19,401 bases of DNA from an uncultured Clostridia bacterium (GCA_946619065.1 CAMOLY010000004.1:1-19401), one strand, 5' to 3'; shown: positions 1-8,194, numbered from the stretch's first letter. Notes: generated from the letters alone by a model not told the origin. Numbers and translations: made by a program.

Positions 1-679
1 GCATGCAGCCCTCGAAGACCTTGCTGTCCTCAAAGCCGTGGACCGGAGCCTCCTCCGCCGCCGCCAGCTCCCGGACAAAGGCCTTGTACTGGGCCTCATC
101 CATGGCGCAGTTGACATAATCCGGCGTCCCCCGGTCGTACCGGGAGGCGAACCAGGCCTTTTCCATGTCGATGGAGTCGAAGCGGACCAGGGGCGCGGCA
201 GCGTCGTAGAAGTTGAGCTGCGTCGTGCCGCCGAAGTATCGGCCGATGGCTTCGGAGAGGGCATCCGAGGTCAGCGGACCGGTGGCCACGATGACCGGGC
301 CCTCCGGAATCTCAGTCACCTCGCCGTCGATCACCGTGATGTTCGGATCGGAGCGGAGCTTCTCCGTGACCATGCGGGAGAAGCCCTGGCGGTCGACGGC
401 CAGGCAGCCGCCGGCCTCGACGCGGGTTGCGTCGGCGCAGGCAAGGATCAGGCTTCCCAGGCGGCGCAGCTCCTCCTTGAGCAGGCCCACTGCGTTTTCC
501 AGCCGGTCGCCTCGCAGAGAGTTGGAGCAGACCAGCTCGGCAAAGTCCGGGCTGTGGTGGGCCGGCGTCATTTTCTCCGGCTTCATCTCGTACAGCGCCA
601 CCTGCAGCCCGCGGCGGGCCAGCTGCCAGGCGGCCTCCGAGCCTGCGAGCCCGGCGCCGATCACCTTGACGGTGCTCAT
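1..679 (-). CDS. trmFO: TrmFO, folate/FAD-dependent tRNA (uracil-54-C5-) methyltransferase, N-terminal part
   Basis: The reading frame runs off the left edge, so only the first ~226 residues of a protein that is usually about 435-450 are present. It opens with MSTVKVIGAGLAGSEAAW, a Rossmann FAD-binding GxGxxG motif, followed by the family-typical CSNSLRGD (about residues 51-58), an ASRYDRGTPDYVNCAM segment and VFEGCM at the edge. TrmFO makes ribothymidine at position 54 of the tRNA T-loop, using methylenetetrahydrofolate and FADH2 in the cytosol. The ATG overlaps the topA stop as ATGA, so translation is probably coupled to topA. The topA-trmFO order is common in Firmicutes. Identification is firm; only completeness is unknown. 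Confidence 0.95.
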   Translation of the reverse strand, partial: MSTVKVIGAGLAGSEAAWQLARRGLQVALYEMKPEKMTPAHHSPDFAELVCSNSLRGDRLENAVGLLKEELRRLGSLILACADATRVEAGGCLAVDRQGFSRMVTEKLRSDPNITVIDGEVTEIPEGPVIVATGPLTSDALSEAIGRYFGGTTQLNFYDAAAPLVRFDSIDMEKAWFASRYDRGTPDYVNCAMDEAQYKAFVRELAAAEEAPVHGFEDSKVFEGCM

Positions 680-3042
680 GCTTCGGTCTCCTTTTTTGCG
701 GCCTTGCCCGCGGCAGGCTTCTTTGCGGCAGGCTTCTTTGCGGCAGTCGTCTTTTTTGCGGCAGTTTTCCTTGCAGCCGGTTTTTTCGCCGCTGCTTTTG
801 CCGCGGTCTTCTTCGCCGCCGGCTTTGCAGCAGCCTTTTTCGCCGCCGTTTTCTTCGCGGCCGGCTTCTGCTCCGGCGGCTCTCCCTCCGGGAGCTGCGT
901 CCCGGCGGCGTCCGCCTCCGGCTCCGTCTTCTTCCGGTAATAGCCGCGCTGATCCTCCGGCAGGAAGTTCTCGCAGGCCTCGTTGATGCAGAAGGGCTTC
1001 ATCCGGCCTCTGCCGGAGCGCTTGAACATCGTTTTCCCGCAGACGGGGCAGTCCTGATCCGTCGGGACGTCCCAGGTCATAAAGCCGCAGGAGCTGCCGG
1101 TCTCACAGGCATAATAGGGGAAGCCCCGCTTGGATCTGCGCTTGAGCATCCCGGCGCCGCACTTCGGGCAGCGGCCCGGCATATGCTCCACGATGGGCTT
1201 GGTGTTTTTGCACGCTGGATAGCCGGGGCAGGCCAGGAATTTGCCGAACCTGCCGATTTTGACCACCATCTGTCTGCCGCAGAGCTCGCAGATCTCGTCG
1301 GACACCTCGTCCGGCACCTTGATGCGGGTGTCCTTCAGAGCCTCCTCCGCCTGCTCCATCTCCTGATGGAAGCCGGTGTAGAAGTCCCGGAGCACCTGCT
1401 GATATTTCTGCTTTCCCGCTTCGACCTCGTCGAGGCGGTTTTCCATACCGGCGGTGAACTCCACGTCGATCACGTCGTTGAAGCGGTCGATCATCAGCTG
1501 GGTCACGACCTCGCCCAGAGCGGTGGGCTCCAGATGCTTCTCCCGCTTGAGGACGTACTCCCGGTCCTGAATCGTGGACACAATGGAGGCGTAGGTGGAG
1601 GGGCGGCCGACGCCCTTTTCCTCCATCGCCTTGACCAGCGTTGCCTCGGTGTAGCGGGCGGGGGGCTGGGTGAAATGCTGCTCCGGACGGCTGCTCTCGT
1701 GGCGAACCTGCTCGCCCTCCCGCAGCTCCGGCAGGGTGTCATGCTTTTCCTCGCTCTCGTCGTCCCGGCCCTCCTCGTAAACCGCCAGGAAGCCGGCAAA
1801 GCGCAGGCTCTGGTGGGTGGAGCGGAAGACGTGACCGCTGCATTCGGTGTCAATGGCCGCGGTGTCATAGACCGCGTTGGCCATCTGGCAGGCGACAAAG
1901 CGGCTCCAGATCAGCCGGTAGAGCCGATACTGCTCCCGGGTCAGATCCTGCTGGAGGCGCTCCGGGTCCAGGCGCACGTCGCTGGGCCGGATGGCCTCGT
2001 GGGCGTCCTGGGCGCCGCTTTTGGTGTGATAGCGCCGGGGCGCGGCGGGGCAGTAGCCCTTGCCGTAGCGCTCCGAGATCAGGGACCGGGCCGCCGAGAT
2101 CGCCTCCTCGGACAGACGGATCGAGTCGGTACGCATATAGGTGATCAGGCCCACGGTGCCGATGCCGGTCACGTCCACGCCCTCATAAAGCTGCTGGGCA
2201 ATGGCCATCGTGCGCTTGGGGCTCATGCCCAGCTTGCGGGAGGCCTCCTGCTGCAGGGTCGAGGTGATGAAGGGGGGCGCGGGCGTGCGGTTCTTCTCCG
2301 CCTTTTTGATGGTCCGGACCGTAAAGAGCTTCCCCTCCACGTCGGCCATCACCGCCCGGGTCTCGGCTTCGCTTGCCAGCGTCCGCTTTTTTCCGTCCCC
2401 GTAATAGTGGGCCTCGAAGCGGCCGGGCTTGCCGATGCAGGAGAGGGTCACATCCAGGGACCAGTATTCCTCCGGGACGAAGGCCCGGATCTCCTGTTCC
2501 CGCTCCACCACCAGCCGGGTCGCCACCGACTGGACCCGCCCTGCGGACAGGCCGCGGCGGACCTTCCGCCACAGCAGCGGCGAGAGCTGGTAGCCCACGA
2601 TCCGGTCGAGGATCCGCCGGGCCTGCTGGGCGTCCACCAGGTCCATGTCAATCCGCCGCGGATTGGCGATGGCGTCGGTCACCACCTTGCGGGTAATCTC
2701 ATTGAAGGTCACCCGGCGGGTCTTGGCGTCCGGAAGGTTCAGAAGCTCCTTGATGTGCCAGGAAATGGCCTCGCCCTCCCGGTCCGGGTCGGTTGCAAGA
2801 TAGACGGTGTCGGCCTTGTCGGCGGCCCGCTTGAGCTCCTTGATCAGATCGGATTTCTCCTGCATCGGGAGATACTCCGGCTGAAAATCGTGCTCCAGAT
2901 CCACGCCCATTGTGCTCTTCGGCAGGTCGCGCAGGTGGCCCATGCAGGCCTTGACCGTGTAGTCCGGGCCCAGGTATTTTCCGATCGTCTTCGCCTTGGA
3001 AGGCGACTCCACAATTACGAGATCCGGGTTTTGTTTCGACAT
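676..3042 (-). CDS. topA: DNA topoisomerase I (type IA) with Lys/Ala-rich C-terminal tail
   Basis: Relaxes negatively supercoiled DNA through a 5'-phosphotyrosyl intermediate. The TOPRIM domain is at the start: LVIVESPSKAKTIGKYL with Glu12, then DPDREGEA at about 85-92. The catalytic Tyr is about residue 302 in GLITYMRTDS. Three Cys-type zinc motifs follow, starting CELCGRQ, CPKCGAG and CPVCGKT. The last ~70-80 residues are almost only K, A and P (PAAKKTAAKKAAAKP type), a histone-H1-like tail. I chose the ATG at 3042 (788 aa, MSKQNPD): a GGAGGA site sits 10 nt before it. An ATG 7 codons upstream (3063) overlaps the dprA stop as ATGA but has a poorly placed SD; both starts are possible. Fourth gene region of the leftward operon, directly before trmFO. 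Confidence 0.97.
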   Translation of the reverse strand: MSKQNPDLVIVESPSKAKTIGKYLGPDYTVKACMGHLRDLPKSTMGVDLEHDFQPEYLPMQEKSDLIKELKRAADKADTVYLATDPDREGEAISWHIKELLNLPDAKTRRVTFNEITRKVVTDAIANPRRIDMDLVDAQQARRILDRIVGYQLSPLLWRKVRRGLSAGRVQSVATRLVVEREQEIRAFVPEEYWSLDVTLSCIGKPGRFEAHYYGDGKKRTLASEAETRAVMADVEGKLFTVRTIKKAEKNRTPAPPFITSTLQQEASRKLGMSPKRTMAIAQQLYEGVDVTGIGTVGLITYMRTDSIRLSEEAISAARSLISERYGKGYCPAAPRRYHTKSGAQDAHEAIRPSDVRLDPERLQQDLTREQYRLYRLIWSRFVACQMANAVYDTAAIDTECSGHVFRSTHQSLRFAGFLAVYEEGRDDESEEKHDTLPELREGEQVRHESSRPEQHFTQPPARYTEATLVKAMEEKGVGRPSTYASIVSTIQDREYVLKREKHLEPTALGEVVTQLMIDRFNDVIDVEFTAGMENRLDEVEAGKQKYQQVLRDFYTGFHQEMEQAEEALKDTRIKVPDEVSDEICELCGRQMVVKIGRFGKFLACPGYPACKNTKPIVEHMPGRCPKCGAGMLKRRSKRGFPYYACETGSSCGFMTWDVPTDQDCPVCGKTMFKRSGRGRMKPFCINEACENFLPEDQRGYYRKKTEPEADAAGTQLPEGEPPEQKPAAKKTAAKKAAAKPAAKKTAAKAAAKKPAARKTAAKKTTAAKKPAAKKPAAGKAAKKETEA

Positions 3043-3059
3043 CGAAGCGGTTCCTCCGT

Positions 3060-4277
3060 TCATCCTTCAGCCTTGCTTTGGCTGAGCGTATAGATTTTTC
3101 CTGGCGCGCGGACGACCTGTCCGCGAACCTCCATCAGGGTCAATTGAGAAAGGACCCGCGCAGCAGGCAGCCTCAGCGCGTCAATCAGCGCGTCGAGCTG
3201 CATGGGGCCGGACAAAAGCTGCTCCGCGATCCGGCGCTGGACGGGCTCCAGCCGGGACAGATCCGGCTGCGGCGCGGCAGGCCCTTCCGAACCCGCTTTC
3301 GGGGCGGCAGACGCCGGCTTTTCCGACTGTTCCGGCGGGGCGGCTGGTGCCGGCTGCGATACGGGCTCGGGGCGGGGCTCCGGCCGTCCGTGGTATTCCC
3401 GGACGGCGGCGGGATAGCGATACGCATATTCCCGCATCACGTCCCAGCCGCACTCGGCCAGGATCGCGCCGTCGCGCAAAAGCCGGTTGCAGCCGCAGCT
3501 GAGGGCTTCCCCGGCAGGTCCCGGGACCGCAAACACGTCTCTGCCCTGATCGGCCGCCCAGCGGGCGGTGATCAGCGCACCGCTGCGCTCGCCAGCCTGG
3601 ACGACGACCACGCCGTCCGACAGGGCGCTGATGATCCGGTTGCGGGCCGGGAAATTCCGGGCCCGGGGCTCTGCGCCGGGCGGGTGCTCGGAGATCAGAC
3701 AGCCCTGCTCCGCGACCCGCTCGAAGACGGCGCGATTTTCCTTGGGGTAGATCACGTCCACGCCGCAGCCCAGCACACCGATCACCCGGCCGCCCCGGTC
3801 CAGGGCCCCGCGGGCCGCTTCGCCGTCGATTCCGGCCGCCATCCCGGTGGCCAGCACGCCGCCGCAGCCGGCAATCTGCCAGCCCAGCTGCCGCGCCGTA
3901 TGCAAGCCCCAGGCATTCGCCCGGCGGGTGCCGACCGCGCCGATGCAGGGCTGCTTTGAGAAGTCCGGCAGGCGGCCGACGCAGTAGAGCACCGAGGGGG
4001 CGCCGCCGGTCTGCCGCAGGCGTTCGGGGTAGTCCCCGTCCCCCGGGTGCAGGACGCGAATCCCACCCGCAAGACAGGCATCCAGGATCCGCTCCGCCCC
4101 GGAGAGATCCTTATCCAGCAGGGCCGTCCGGGTTTTTTCGTCCAGTCCGGCCCGTGAAAGGGTCTCCGCGTCGGCAGAATAGATCGCCTCCGCAGACCCG
4201 AAAGAATCCATCAGCTGTCCGGCGCCAACCGGCCCGATCCCGCGCCGGAGCGCCAGCCAGATCCAGTGCTCCGTCAT
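3060..4277 (-). CDS. dprA: DprA/Smf, DNA-processing protein
   Basis: DprA binds incoming single-stranded DNA and loads RecA in natural transformation; it is also widely kept in non-competent Firmicutes. The 405-aa frame has an N-terminal helical (SAM/HhH-like) part, then the Rossmann-like core at about 75-285 with GAVGTRRANAWG, GVLATGMAAGIDGEAA, GVLGCGVDVIYPKEN, FPARNRIISALSD and ERSGALITARWAADQGRDVFAVPG, all hallmarks of the family. A Pro/Ala-rich linker (about 295-345) leads to a C-terminal winged-helix domain (PVQRRIAEQLLSGPMQLDALI). The ATG at 4277 overlaps the methyltransferase stop as ATGA; a GTG start at 4304 is the alternative but lies inside that gene. The stop overlaps an in-frame upstream ATG of topA. 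Confidence 0.95.
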   Translation of the reverse strand: MTEHWIWLALRRGIGPVGAGQLMDSFGSAEAIYSADAETLSRAGLDEKTRTALLDKDLSGAERILDACLAGGIRVLHPGDGDYPERLRQTGGAPSVLYCVGRLPDFSKQPCIGAVGTRRANAWGLHTARQLGWQIAGCGGVLATGMAAGIDGEAARGALDRGGRVIGVLGCGVDVIYPKENRAVFERVAEQGCLISEHPPGAEPRARNFPARNRIISALSDGVVVVQAGERSGALITARWAADQGRDVFAVPGPAGEALSCGCNRLLRDGAILAECGWDVMREYAYRYPAAVREYHGRPEPRPEPVSQPAPAAPPEQSEKPASAAPKAGSEGPAAPQPDLSRLEPVQRRIAEQLLSGPMQLDALIDALRLPAARVLSQLTLMEVRGQVVRAPGKIYTLSQSKAEG

Positions 4278-5032
4278 GGCTGTCCGAGCCTCTGCAGCTG
4301 CCACAGGACCAGCCCGGCGGCGACGGCGGCGTTCAGCGACTCGCAGCGCGGGGACATGGGGATCACCGCGCTCCGGGCGGCGGCCCGGCAGAAGGCCTCG
4401 CCCACGCCCTGCCCCTCGCTGCCGATCACGACAGCGTACTGTCTGAGATCCAGGCTTCGGATATCGGCAGCGTCCGGGCGAAGCGCCGTCACGCAGATGG
4501 GGATTTCCCGCTCAGCGCACAGCCCGATCACCCGCCCGGTCTCCATCTGCAGGGGGACGGTGCGGAAAACCGCGCCCATCGAGGCCCGCACCGTCTTTTC
4601 GCTCCAGGGATCGGCGCAGCCGTCGGCCAGCAGGACGGGCACCGAAAAGGCGTCCGCCGTGCGGAGGATGGTCCCCAGGTTGCCGGGGTCCTGGATGCCG
4701 TCGAGCACCAGAAAGCCGGGTGTCAGCTCGGTGGGCGCCGCCTCCGGCATCCGGCACAGGGCCATTACGCCCTGGGGAGTCTCCATCCGGGAGACGTCCT
4801 TCATCAGCGCCGGCGAGACGCGGAGCTCCCGCACGCCCGCCGGGACCGGGAAGTCCACGTCTTCGCACAGGAGCAGCGCCTCGATCCGGATGCCCCAGCG
4901 CACAGCCTCGGCCACCAGCTTGGTCCCGTCGGCGACGAAGCAGCGGCTTTCATAGCGGGCCTTTCGGCTGGAAATCAGTCTGCGAACCTGCTGCAGGGTG
5001 GAATTCGTTTTCGATGTGATCCGCTCTGCCAT
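4274..5032 (-). CDS. SpoU/TrmH-family RNA 2'-O-ribose methyltransferase
   Basis: A SAM-dependent methyltransferase of the SPOUT class, 252 aa, acting on rRNA or tRNA ribose; the exact nucleotide cannot be told. The N-terminal part (RITSKTNSTLQQVRRLISSRKAR, then GTKLVAEAV) is the RNA-binding L7Ae-like substrate domain typical of RlmB/TsnR-type proteins. The three SPOUT motifs are clear: LVLDGIQDPGNLGTILRTADAF (about 108-129), VVIGSEGQGV (about 201-210) and IPMSPRCESLNAAVAAGLVLW (about 224-244), the last forming the knot that binds SAM. I chose the ATG at 5032 because a GAGGAGGG site lies 6-7 nt upstream; the TTG at 5059 lacks one. First gene of the dprA-topA-trmFO operon. Confidence 0.93.
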   Translation of the reverse strand: MAERITSKTNSTLQQVRRLISSRKARYESRCFVADGTKLVAEAVRWGIRIEALLLCEDVDFPVPAGVRELRVSPALMKDVSRMETPQGVMALCRMPEAAPTELTPGFLVLDGIQDPGNLGTILRTADAFSVPVLLADGCADPWSEKTVRASMGAVFRTVPLQMETGRVIGLCAEREIPICVTALRPDAADIRSLDLRQYAVVIGSEGQGVGEAFCRAAARSAVIPMSPRCESLNAAVAAGLVLWQLQRLGQP

Positions 5033-5086
5033 CTGCCGCCCTCCTCTCCCCGGGGACAAACCCGCCGGATATAATTATACTCAATT

Positions 5087-5115
5087 ATCATATCATTCTT
5101 TTCCCGCGAATGCAA
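5087..5115 (-). promoter_or_regulatory. Probable sigma-70-type promoter of the methyltransferase-dprA-topA-trmFO operon
   Basis: On the minus strand TTGCAT (5115-5110) is followed after exactly 17 bp by TATGAT (5092-5087), 55 nt before the start codon of the methyltransferase gene. A perfect TATAAT at 5079-5074, without a good -35, could be a second start. The stretch 5070-5160 is strikingly AT-rich compared with its surroundings. Confidence 0.55.
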
Positions 5116-5123
5116 GATGAAAA

Positions 5124-5153
5124 TTACCGTTGTATTTTCGGGAAAAGTATAAT
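5124..5153 (+). promoter_or_regulatory. Candidate promoter of the Gx-transporter-like gene
   Basis: A perfect TATAAT at 5148-5153 lies 69 nt before the ATG at 5223. The best -35 is TTACCG at 5124-5129 with 18 bp spacing, which is weak. It is divergent from the operon promoter and overlaps it within about 60 bp, so the two may compete or be co-regulated. Confidence 0.45.
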
Positions 5154-5222
5154 ACAATGGGAGAAAGCAAGCTGGCCGGATCGCCGCGCCGGGGCTGCGA
5201 CGAAACGAAATGAGCAATTGAG

Positions 5223-5720
5223 ATGAAACTGAAAAAGCTGCTGCGGCTGGCGCTGCTGACCGCAGTCTCTCTGATTCTTTTTCTGGTGGAAAACCAGATC
5301 CCCGCGCCGATCCCGGTACCCGGGGTCAAGCTGGGGCTCGGGAATATTATCATCCTGTGCGTCCTGTTCCGCTATGGGCGGCCCGAGGCGCTGGCGGTGC
5401 TGCTGGTCAAGGTCTTTCTCGGCGCGATCCTGACGGGGAATTTCGGCGCGATCCTCTACTCCCTGTCCGGCGGGCTGCTGAGTCTGGGCGTCATGTGTCT
5501 GCTCCGGGGCATGCTGCCCGAGCGTCAGCTCTGGGTGGGCAGCGTCATCGGCGCCATGTTCCACAATCTCGGCCAGCTGGCCGCTGCCGTCGTCATCAGC
5601 CGGACGCCGGGGCTGTTCGGCTATCTGCCGGTTTTGCTGCTCAGCGGCATGGCCACCGGCCTCTTCACCGGCATCGCGGCCCAGGCTGTCGTCAGACGCC
5701 TGCGGCGGGAGGAGGAGTGA
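5223..5720 (+). CDS. Gx transporter family membrane protein (formerly heptaprenyl diphosphate synthase component I)
   Basis: A 165-aa, strongly hydrophobic protein with about five membrane segments (for example LLRLALLTAVSLILFLV, IIILCVLFRY, ALAVLLVKVFLGAIL, VIGAMFHNLGQLAAAVVIS, LPVLLLSGMATGLFTGIAA). The VPGVKLGLGNIIIL, GAILTGNFGAILYSLSGG and GAMFHNLGQL segments match the family Pfam named Hpre_diP_synt_I, now usually called Gx transporter; it resembles small substrate-binding membrane components rather than an enzyme, and its substrate is not established. In other Firmicutes such genes often sit beside a NusG-domain-II protein and ApbE; here ApbE is about 7 kb away. No clear SD precedes the ATG; a four-codon mini-frame (5211-5222) ends directly before it. 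Confidence 0.82.
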   Translation: MKLKKLLRLALLTAVSLILFLVENQIPAPIPVPGVKLGLGNIIILCVLFRYGRPEALAVLLVKVFLGAILTGNFGAILYSLSGGLLSLGVMCLLRGMLPERQLWVGSVIGAMFHNLGQLAAAVVISRTPGLFGYLPVLLLSGMATGLFTGIAAQAVVRRLRREEE

Positions 5721-5722
5721 AC

Positions 5723-5868
5723 AGAATTAAAAAATGAAAGAATGAAAAAATGAAAAAATTATGGTATTTTCCATATCTCCGATATGAAAAATGATTTCAA
5801 ATCCGTTCCGAAGGGACACCTCAATTCTTTCATTCTTTCATCGTTTCATCGTTTCATTATTTCATTTC
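5723..5868. repeat. AT-rich palindromic element made of 8-bp repeats
   Basis: The left arm (5723-5760) is a run of near-identical octamers of the type AAAAAATG/AAAGAATG; the right arm (5823-5868) is a run of the complementary type ATTCTTTC/ATCGTTTC. The arms are imperfect inverted repeats of each other. Inside lies a second inverted repeat, ATTTTCCATATC at 5766-5777, then TCC, then GATATGAAAAAT at 5781-5792, pairing 11 of 12. The whole could fold as a cruciform or RNA hairpin. It ends just before the pepF SD (CGGAGG at 5878-5883). Its composition is unlike the flanking genes; a small MITE-like insertion is the simplest reading. Confidence 0.6.
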
Positions 5869-5890
5869 AGAACAATACGGAGGAACCAAC

Positions 5891-7654
5891 ATGAACAAAG
5901 AATGGGATCTGACACCCCTGTACAAGGGCATTGACACGCCGGAATTCCGCGCCGACTGCGCGGAGCTGGAGAAGCTCTCCGCCGAGCTCAACGCCTTTGC
6001 GGCCCATCTGCCCGAGGACAACCGGGGCGCAGTGCTGCACCGGGCGCTGGAGCTGCAGGAGCGGATGGCGCGGATCATCGCCCCGCTGTTTGAGTACGCC
6101 GGCCTGCGCAGCGCGGTCAACACCGCGGACGAGGAGGCCGTCAACGCGTCGGCAAAGCTCCAGAAGCTGCTCTCCGACACCAGCGCCGCCGAAGCCGCCA
6201 TCAAGGCCTATGTGGGCCGGACCGAGGATCTGGAGACGCTGATCGCCGCCGATCCCTTCCTGGGAGACTATGCCTATCTGCTGCGCACGATGAAGGACGA
6301 CGCGAAGTACACCCTGGACGAAAAGGTGGAAGAGGCGCTGGCAAAGATGAACCTCTCCGGCGGCTCCGCCTGGGAGAATCTGCAGTCCTATCTGACCTCC
6401 ACGGTCACAGCCGACTACCGGGGCGAGAAAAAGACCCTCAGCGCGGTCCGCAATCTCGCCTACGACCCGGACCCCGCAGTCCGCAAGGACGCCTACGACG
6501 CGGAGATCGCCTGCTATGACCGGATCCGCGACGGCGTCTGCTTCGCCCTGAACTCCCTCAAGCAGCAGGTCACCACCGAATGCGAGATGCGCAGGGCGGG
6601 CTCCCCGCTGGAGATGACTCTGCGGGCGAGCCGGATGAAAAAAACGACCCTCGACGCCATGATTCAGGCCATCGAGGAATCGCTTCCGATCTTCTGGAAG
6701 TACCTCCGCGCCAAGGCAAAGCTCCTGGGCTACGAGGGCGGCCTCAAGTGGTGGGACCTCTTCGCTCCGGTGGGAAAGAACACCGCCACCTACACGGTCG
6801 AGGACGCCAAGCAGTATCTGTTGGACCACTTCCGCCCCTTCGCGCCGGACATGGCCGACATGATGGAGCGGGCCTTTGACGAGGCATGGATTGACTTCTT
6901 CCCCCGGGCGGGCAAGGTCGGCGGCGCCTTCTGCGCGAACATCGCCTGCATCCGGCAAAGCCGCGTGCTGACGAACTTTGACGGCGCCTTCGGCGACATT
7001 GTCACCCTGGCCCACGAGCTGGGCCACGCCTACCACGGCATGATGATCGAGGAGCACCGCCCGCTGAATCTGGACTACTCGATGCCGGTGGCGGAGACCG
7101 CCTCAACCTTCAACGAGACCGTGGTGATGAACGCCGCCCTCGCCGAGGCGAAGGATCCTCAGGTCAAGCTCGGCCTGCTGGAGAGCCAGCTTCAGGACAC
7201 CACCCAGATCATGTGCGACATCATGAGCCGCTACTGGTTTGAGACCGCAGTCTTCGATAAGGCAAAGGAGGGCTTCGCCTTCCCGGACGAGCTCTGCCGG
7301 ATGATGACCGACGCCCAGAAACGCGCCTACGGCGACGGTCTGGACCCCGAGACCCTGCACCCCTATATGTGGGTCTGCAAGAGCCACTACTATTCCGCCG
7401 GCCTGAGCTTCTACAACTTCCCCTACGCCTTCGGCGGACTCTTCGCCGCCGGCCTCTACGCCCAGTACCGCAGAGAGGGCGAGGCCTTCCTGCCCAAGTA
7501 CCGCGCTCTGCTCAAGGCCACCACGGTTTCCTCGGTGGAGGACGTGGCGAAGATGGCCGACATCGATCTGGGCGACGTGAACTTCTGGCGCTCCAGCCTG
7601 GAAATCTTCAAGGACCGCGTCGACCAGTTCCTGGCCCTGGCCGAGCAGGCGTAA
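5891..7654 (+). CDS. pepF: M3-family oligoendopeptidase (PepF-like)
   Basis: A cytosolic zinc metallopeptidase that cuts short peptides, 587 aa, the normal length for the M3B group. The zinc-binding HExxH is HELGH at residues 375-379 (LAHELGHAYHG), and the downstream ETASTFNE (Glu402 to Glu409) supplies the third ligand region. The N-terminal helical domain (residues ~1-190) and the C-terminal YYSAGLSFYNFPYAFGGLFAAGLYA block, which shapes the substrate channel, are both intact. Start chosen at ATG 5891 with CGGAGGAACCAAC in front. It lies 170 bp after the Gx-transporter gene, separated by the AT-rich palindrome, and ends at the strong terminator at 7704. PepF is the best symbol, though close M3 relatives cannot be excluded. 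Confidence 0.94.
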   Translation: MNKEWDLTPLYKGIDTPEFRADCAELEKLSAELNAFAAHLPEDNRGAVLHRALELQERMARIIAPLFEYAGLRSAVNTADEEAVNASAKLQKLLSDTSAAEAAIKAYVGRTEDLETLIAADPFLGDYAYLLRTMKDDAKYTLDEKVEEALAKMNLSGGSAWENLQSYLTSTVTADYRGEKKTLSAVRNLAYDPDPAVRKDAYDAEIACYDRIRDGVCFALNSLKQQVTTECEMRRAGSPLEMTLRASRMKKTTLDAMIQAIEESLPIFWKYLRAKAKLLGYEGGLKWWDLFAPVGKNTATYTVEDAKQYLLDHFRPFAPDMADMMERAFDEAWIDFFPRAGKVGGAFCANIACIRQSRVLTNFDGAFGDIVTLAHELGHAYHGMMIEEHRPLNLDYSMPVAETASTFNETVVMNAALAEAKDPQVKLGLLESQLQDTTQIMCDIMSRYWFETAVFDKAKEGFAFPDELCRMMTDAQKRAYGDGLDPETLHPYMWVCKSHYYSAGLSFYNFPYAFGGLFAAGLYAQYRREGEAFLPKYRALLKATTVSSVEDVAKMADIDLGDVNFWRSSLEIFKDRVDQFLALAEQA

Positions 7655-7703
7655 GGCCGTTTCCCGGTCAAAAAAATAGTAGGGTTAAAACCAATCCGTA
7701 CCC

Positions 7704-7742
7704 CCGCGCCGCAGGACAACTTGTTCTGCGGCGCGGTTTTTT
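7704..7742 (+). terminator. Rho-independent terminator of pepF
   Basis: A GC-rich stem begins CCGCGCCGCAG at 7704 and is closed by CTGCGGCGCGG ending at 7736, with further pairs (one G-T) inward to an ACAACTTGT tip. Six T follow directly (7737-7742). It lies 50 nt after the pepF stop. Confidence 0.93.
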
Positions 7743-7815
7743 CCCCTGCCGTATCCGTTCAGCCGCTCCATCTTTGCGCAGGGACCAGCGCCCCCGACGG
7801 CCCGCGTTCCTCCGT
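7743..7815. other. Spacer, nothing recognised
   Basis: This short stretch between the pepF terminator and the first 206-bp repeat shows no convincing coding frame, promoter or hairpin. It opens the gene-free stretch that runs to 8500. Confidence 0.5.
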
Positions 7816-8021
7816 CTCAACCTCCCCTGCCAAGGGGAGGTGCCCCAGCTTTGCATAAGTTCCGGCAGCCAAATCAGAGATTTGGGCCGTCACTTAAGTG
7901 CGCACACTGGGGCGGAGGGGTCTGCTTCCGGACTATGCGCATTGCCGATAGAGCGCGGTCGTCGGAGGTCTACCCCTCCACCGCTGCGCGGTCCCCCTCC
8001 CCTTTGCAGGGGAGGTTTGGA
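7816..8021. repeat. 206-bp palindromic repeat, copy A
   Basis: It is identical over all 206 bases to copy B at 8224-8429. Each end is a small hairpin: CCTCCCCTGCCAAGGGGAGG at 7821-7840 and CCTCCCCTTTGCAGGGGAGG near 7998-8015. Inner segments GCGGAGGGGT and ACCCCTCCACCGC are complementary too, so the unit folds into a long imperfect cruciform. A central hairpin CCAAATC-AGA-GATTTGG is present. There is no transposase or long conserved frame. It shares blocks, in reverse orientation, with the repeats at 19052-19401. It looks like a non-autonomous MITE-like element. Confidence 0.8.
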
Positions 8022-8031
8022 TGGAGAACGC

Positions 8032-8058
8032 GGCGGCCTGGGTCAGGCTGCCCTACGG
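8032..8058 (-). repeat. Short hairpin repeat 1 (GTAGGG family)
   Basis: GGCGGCCTG (8032-8040), loop GGT, then CAGGCTGCC (8044-8052), nine pairs with one G-T, followed by CTACGG. On the minus strand it reads CCGTAGGG, stem, ACC loop, stem, as in the other members of this family. Confidence 0.55.
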
Positions 8059-8090
8059 GGTGCGGGCGCTGCGGGGATGTACGGAATCGA

Positions 8091-8118
8091 CCGTAGTGGC
8101 CTGTGACCACACAGGCCA
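8091..8118 (+). repeat. Short hairpin repeat 2 (GTAGGG family)
   Basis: CCGTAG is followed by a perfect 9-bp stem: TGGCCTGTG (8097-8105), loop ACCA, CACAGGCCA (8110-8118). It forms an inverted pair with the hairpin at 8167-8194. Confidence 0.65.
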
Positions 8119-8166
8119 TGGCGCGAAGCGCACGTTTTTTTGACGCGGGCAGGAATACCGGGGTTA

Positions 8167-8194
8167 TGGCCGCTGTGGTCAGCGGCCACTACGG
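8167..8194 (-). repeat. Short hairpin repeat 3 (GTAGGG family)
   Basis: TGGCCGCTG (8167-8175), loop TGGT, CAGCGGCCA (8180-8188), then CTACGG. Read on the minus strand it matches repeat 2 except inside the stem, where both arms changed together (TGTG/CACA versus GCTG/CAGC). Confidence 0.65.

Noticed and set aside
38..940. 300-codon plus-strand frame ending in an FFAA-rich run
   Set aside because: Antisense of trmFO and of the topA Lys/Ala tail, which reads as Phe/Ala on the other strand.
1183..3093. 636-codon open frame on the plus strand
   Set aside because: It is antisense to topA; the frame is open only because of the high-GC third codon positions. No family match, no SD.
5211..5222. Four-codon leader peptide before the Gx-transporter gene
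   Set aside because: ATG AGC AAT TGA lacks an SD and carries no regulatory codon pattern; probably chance.
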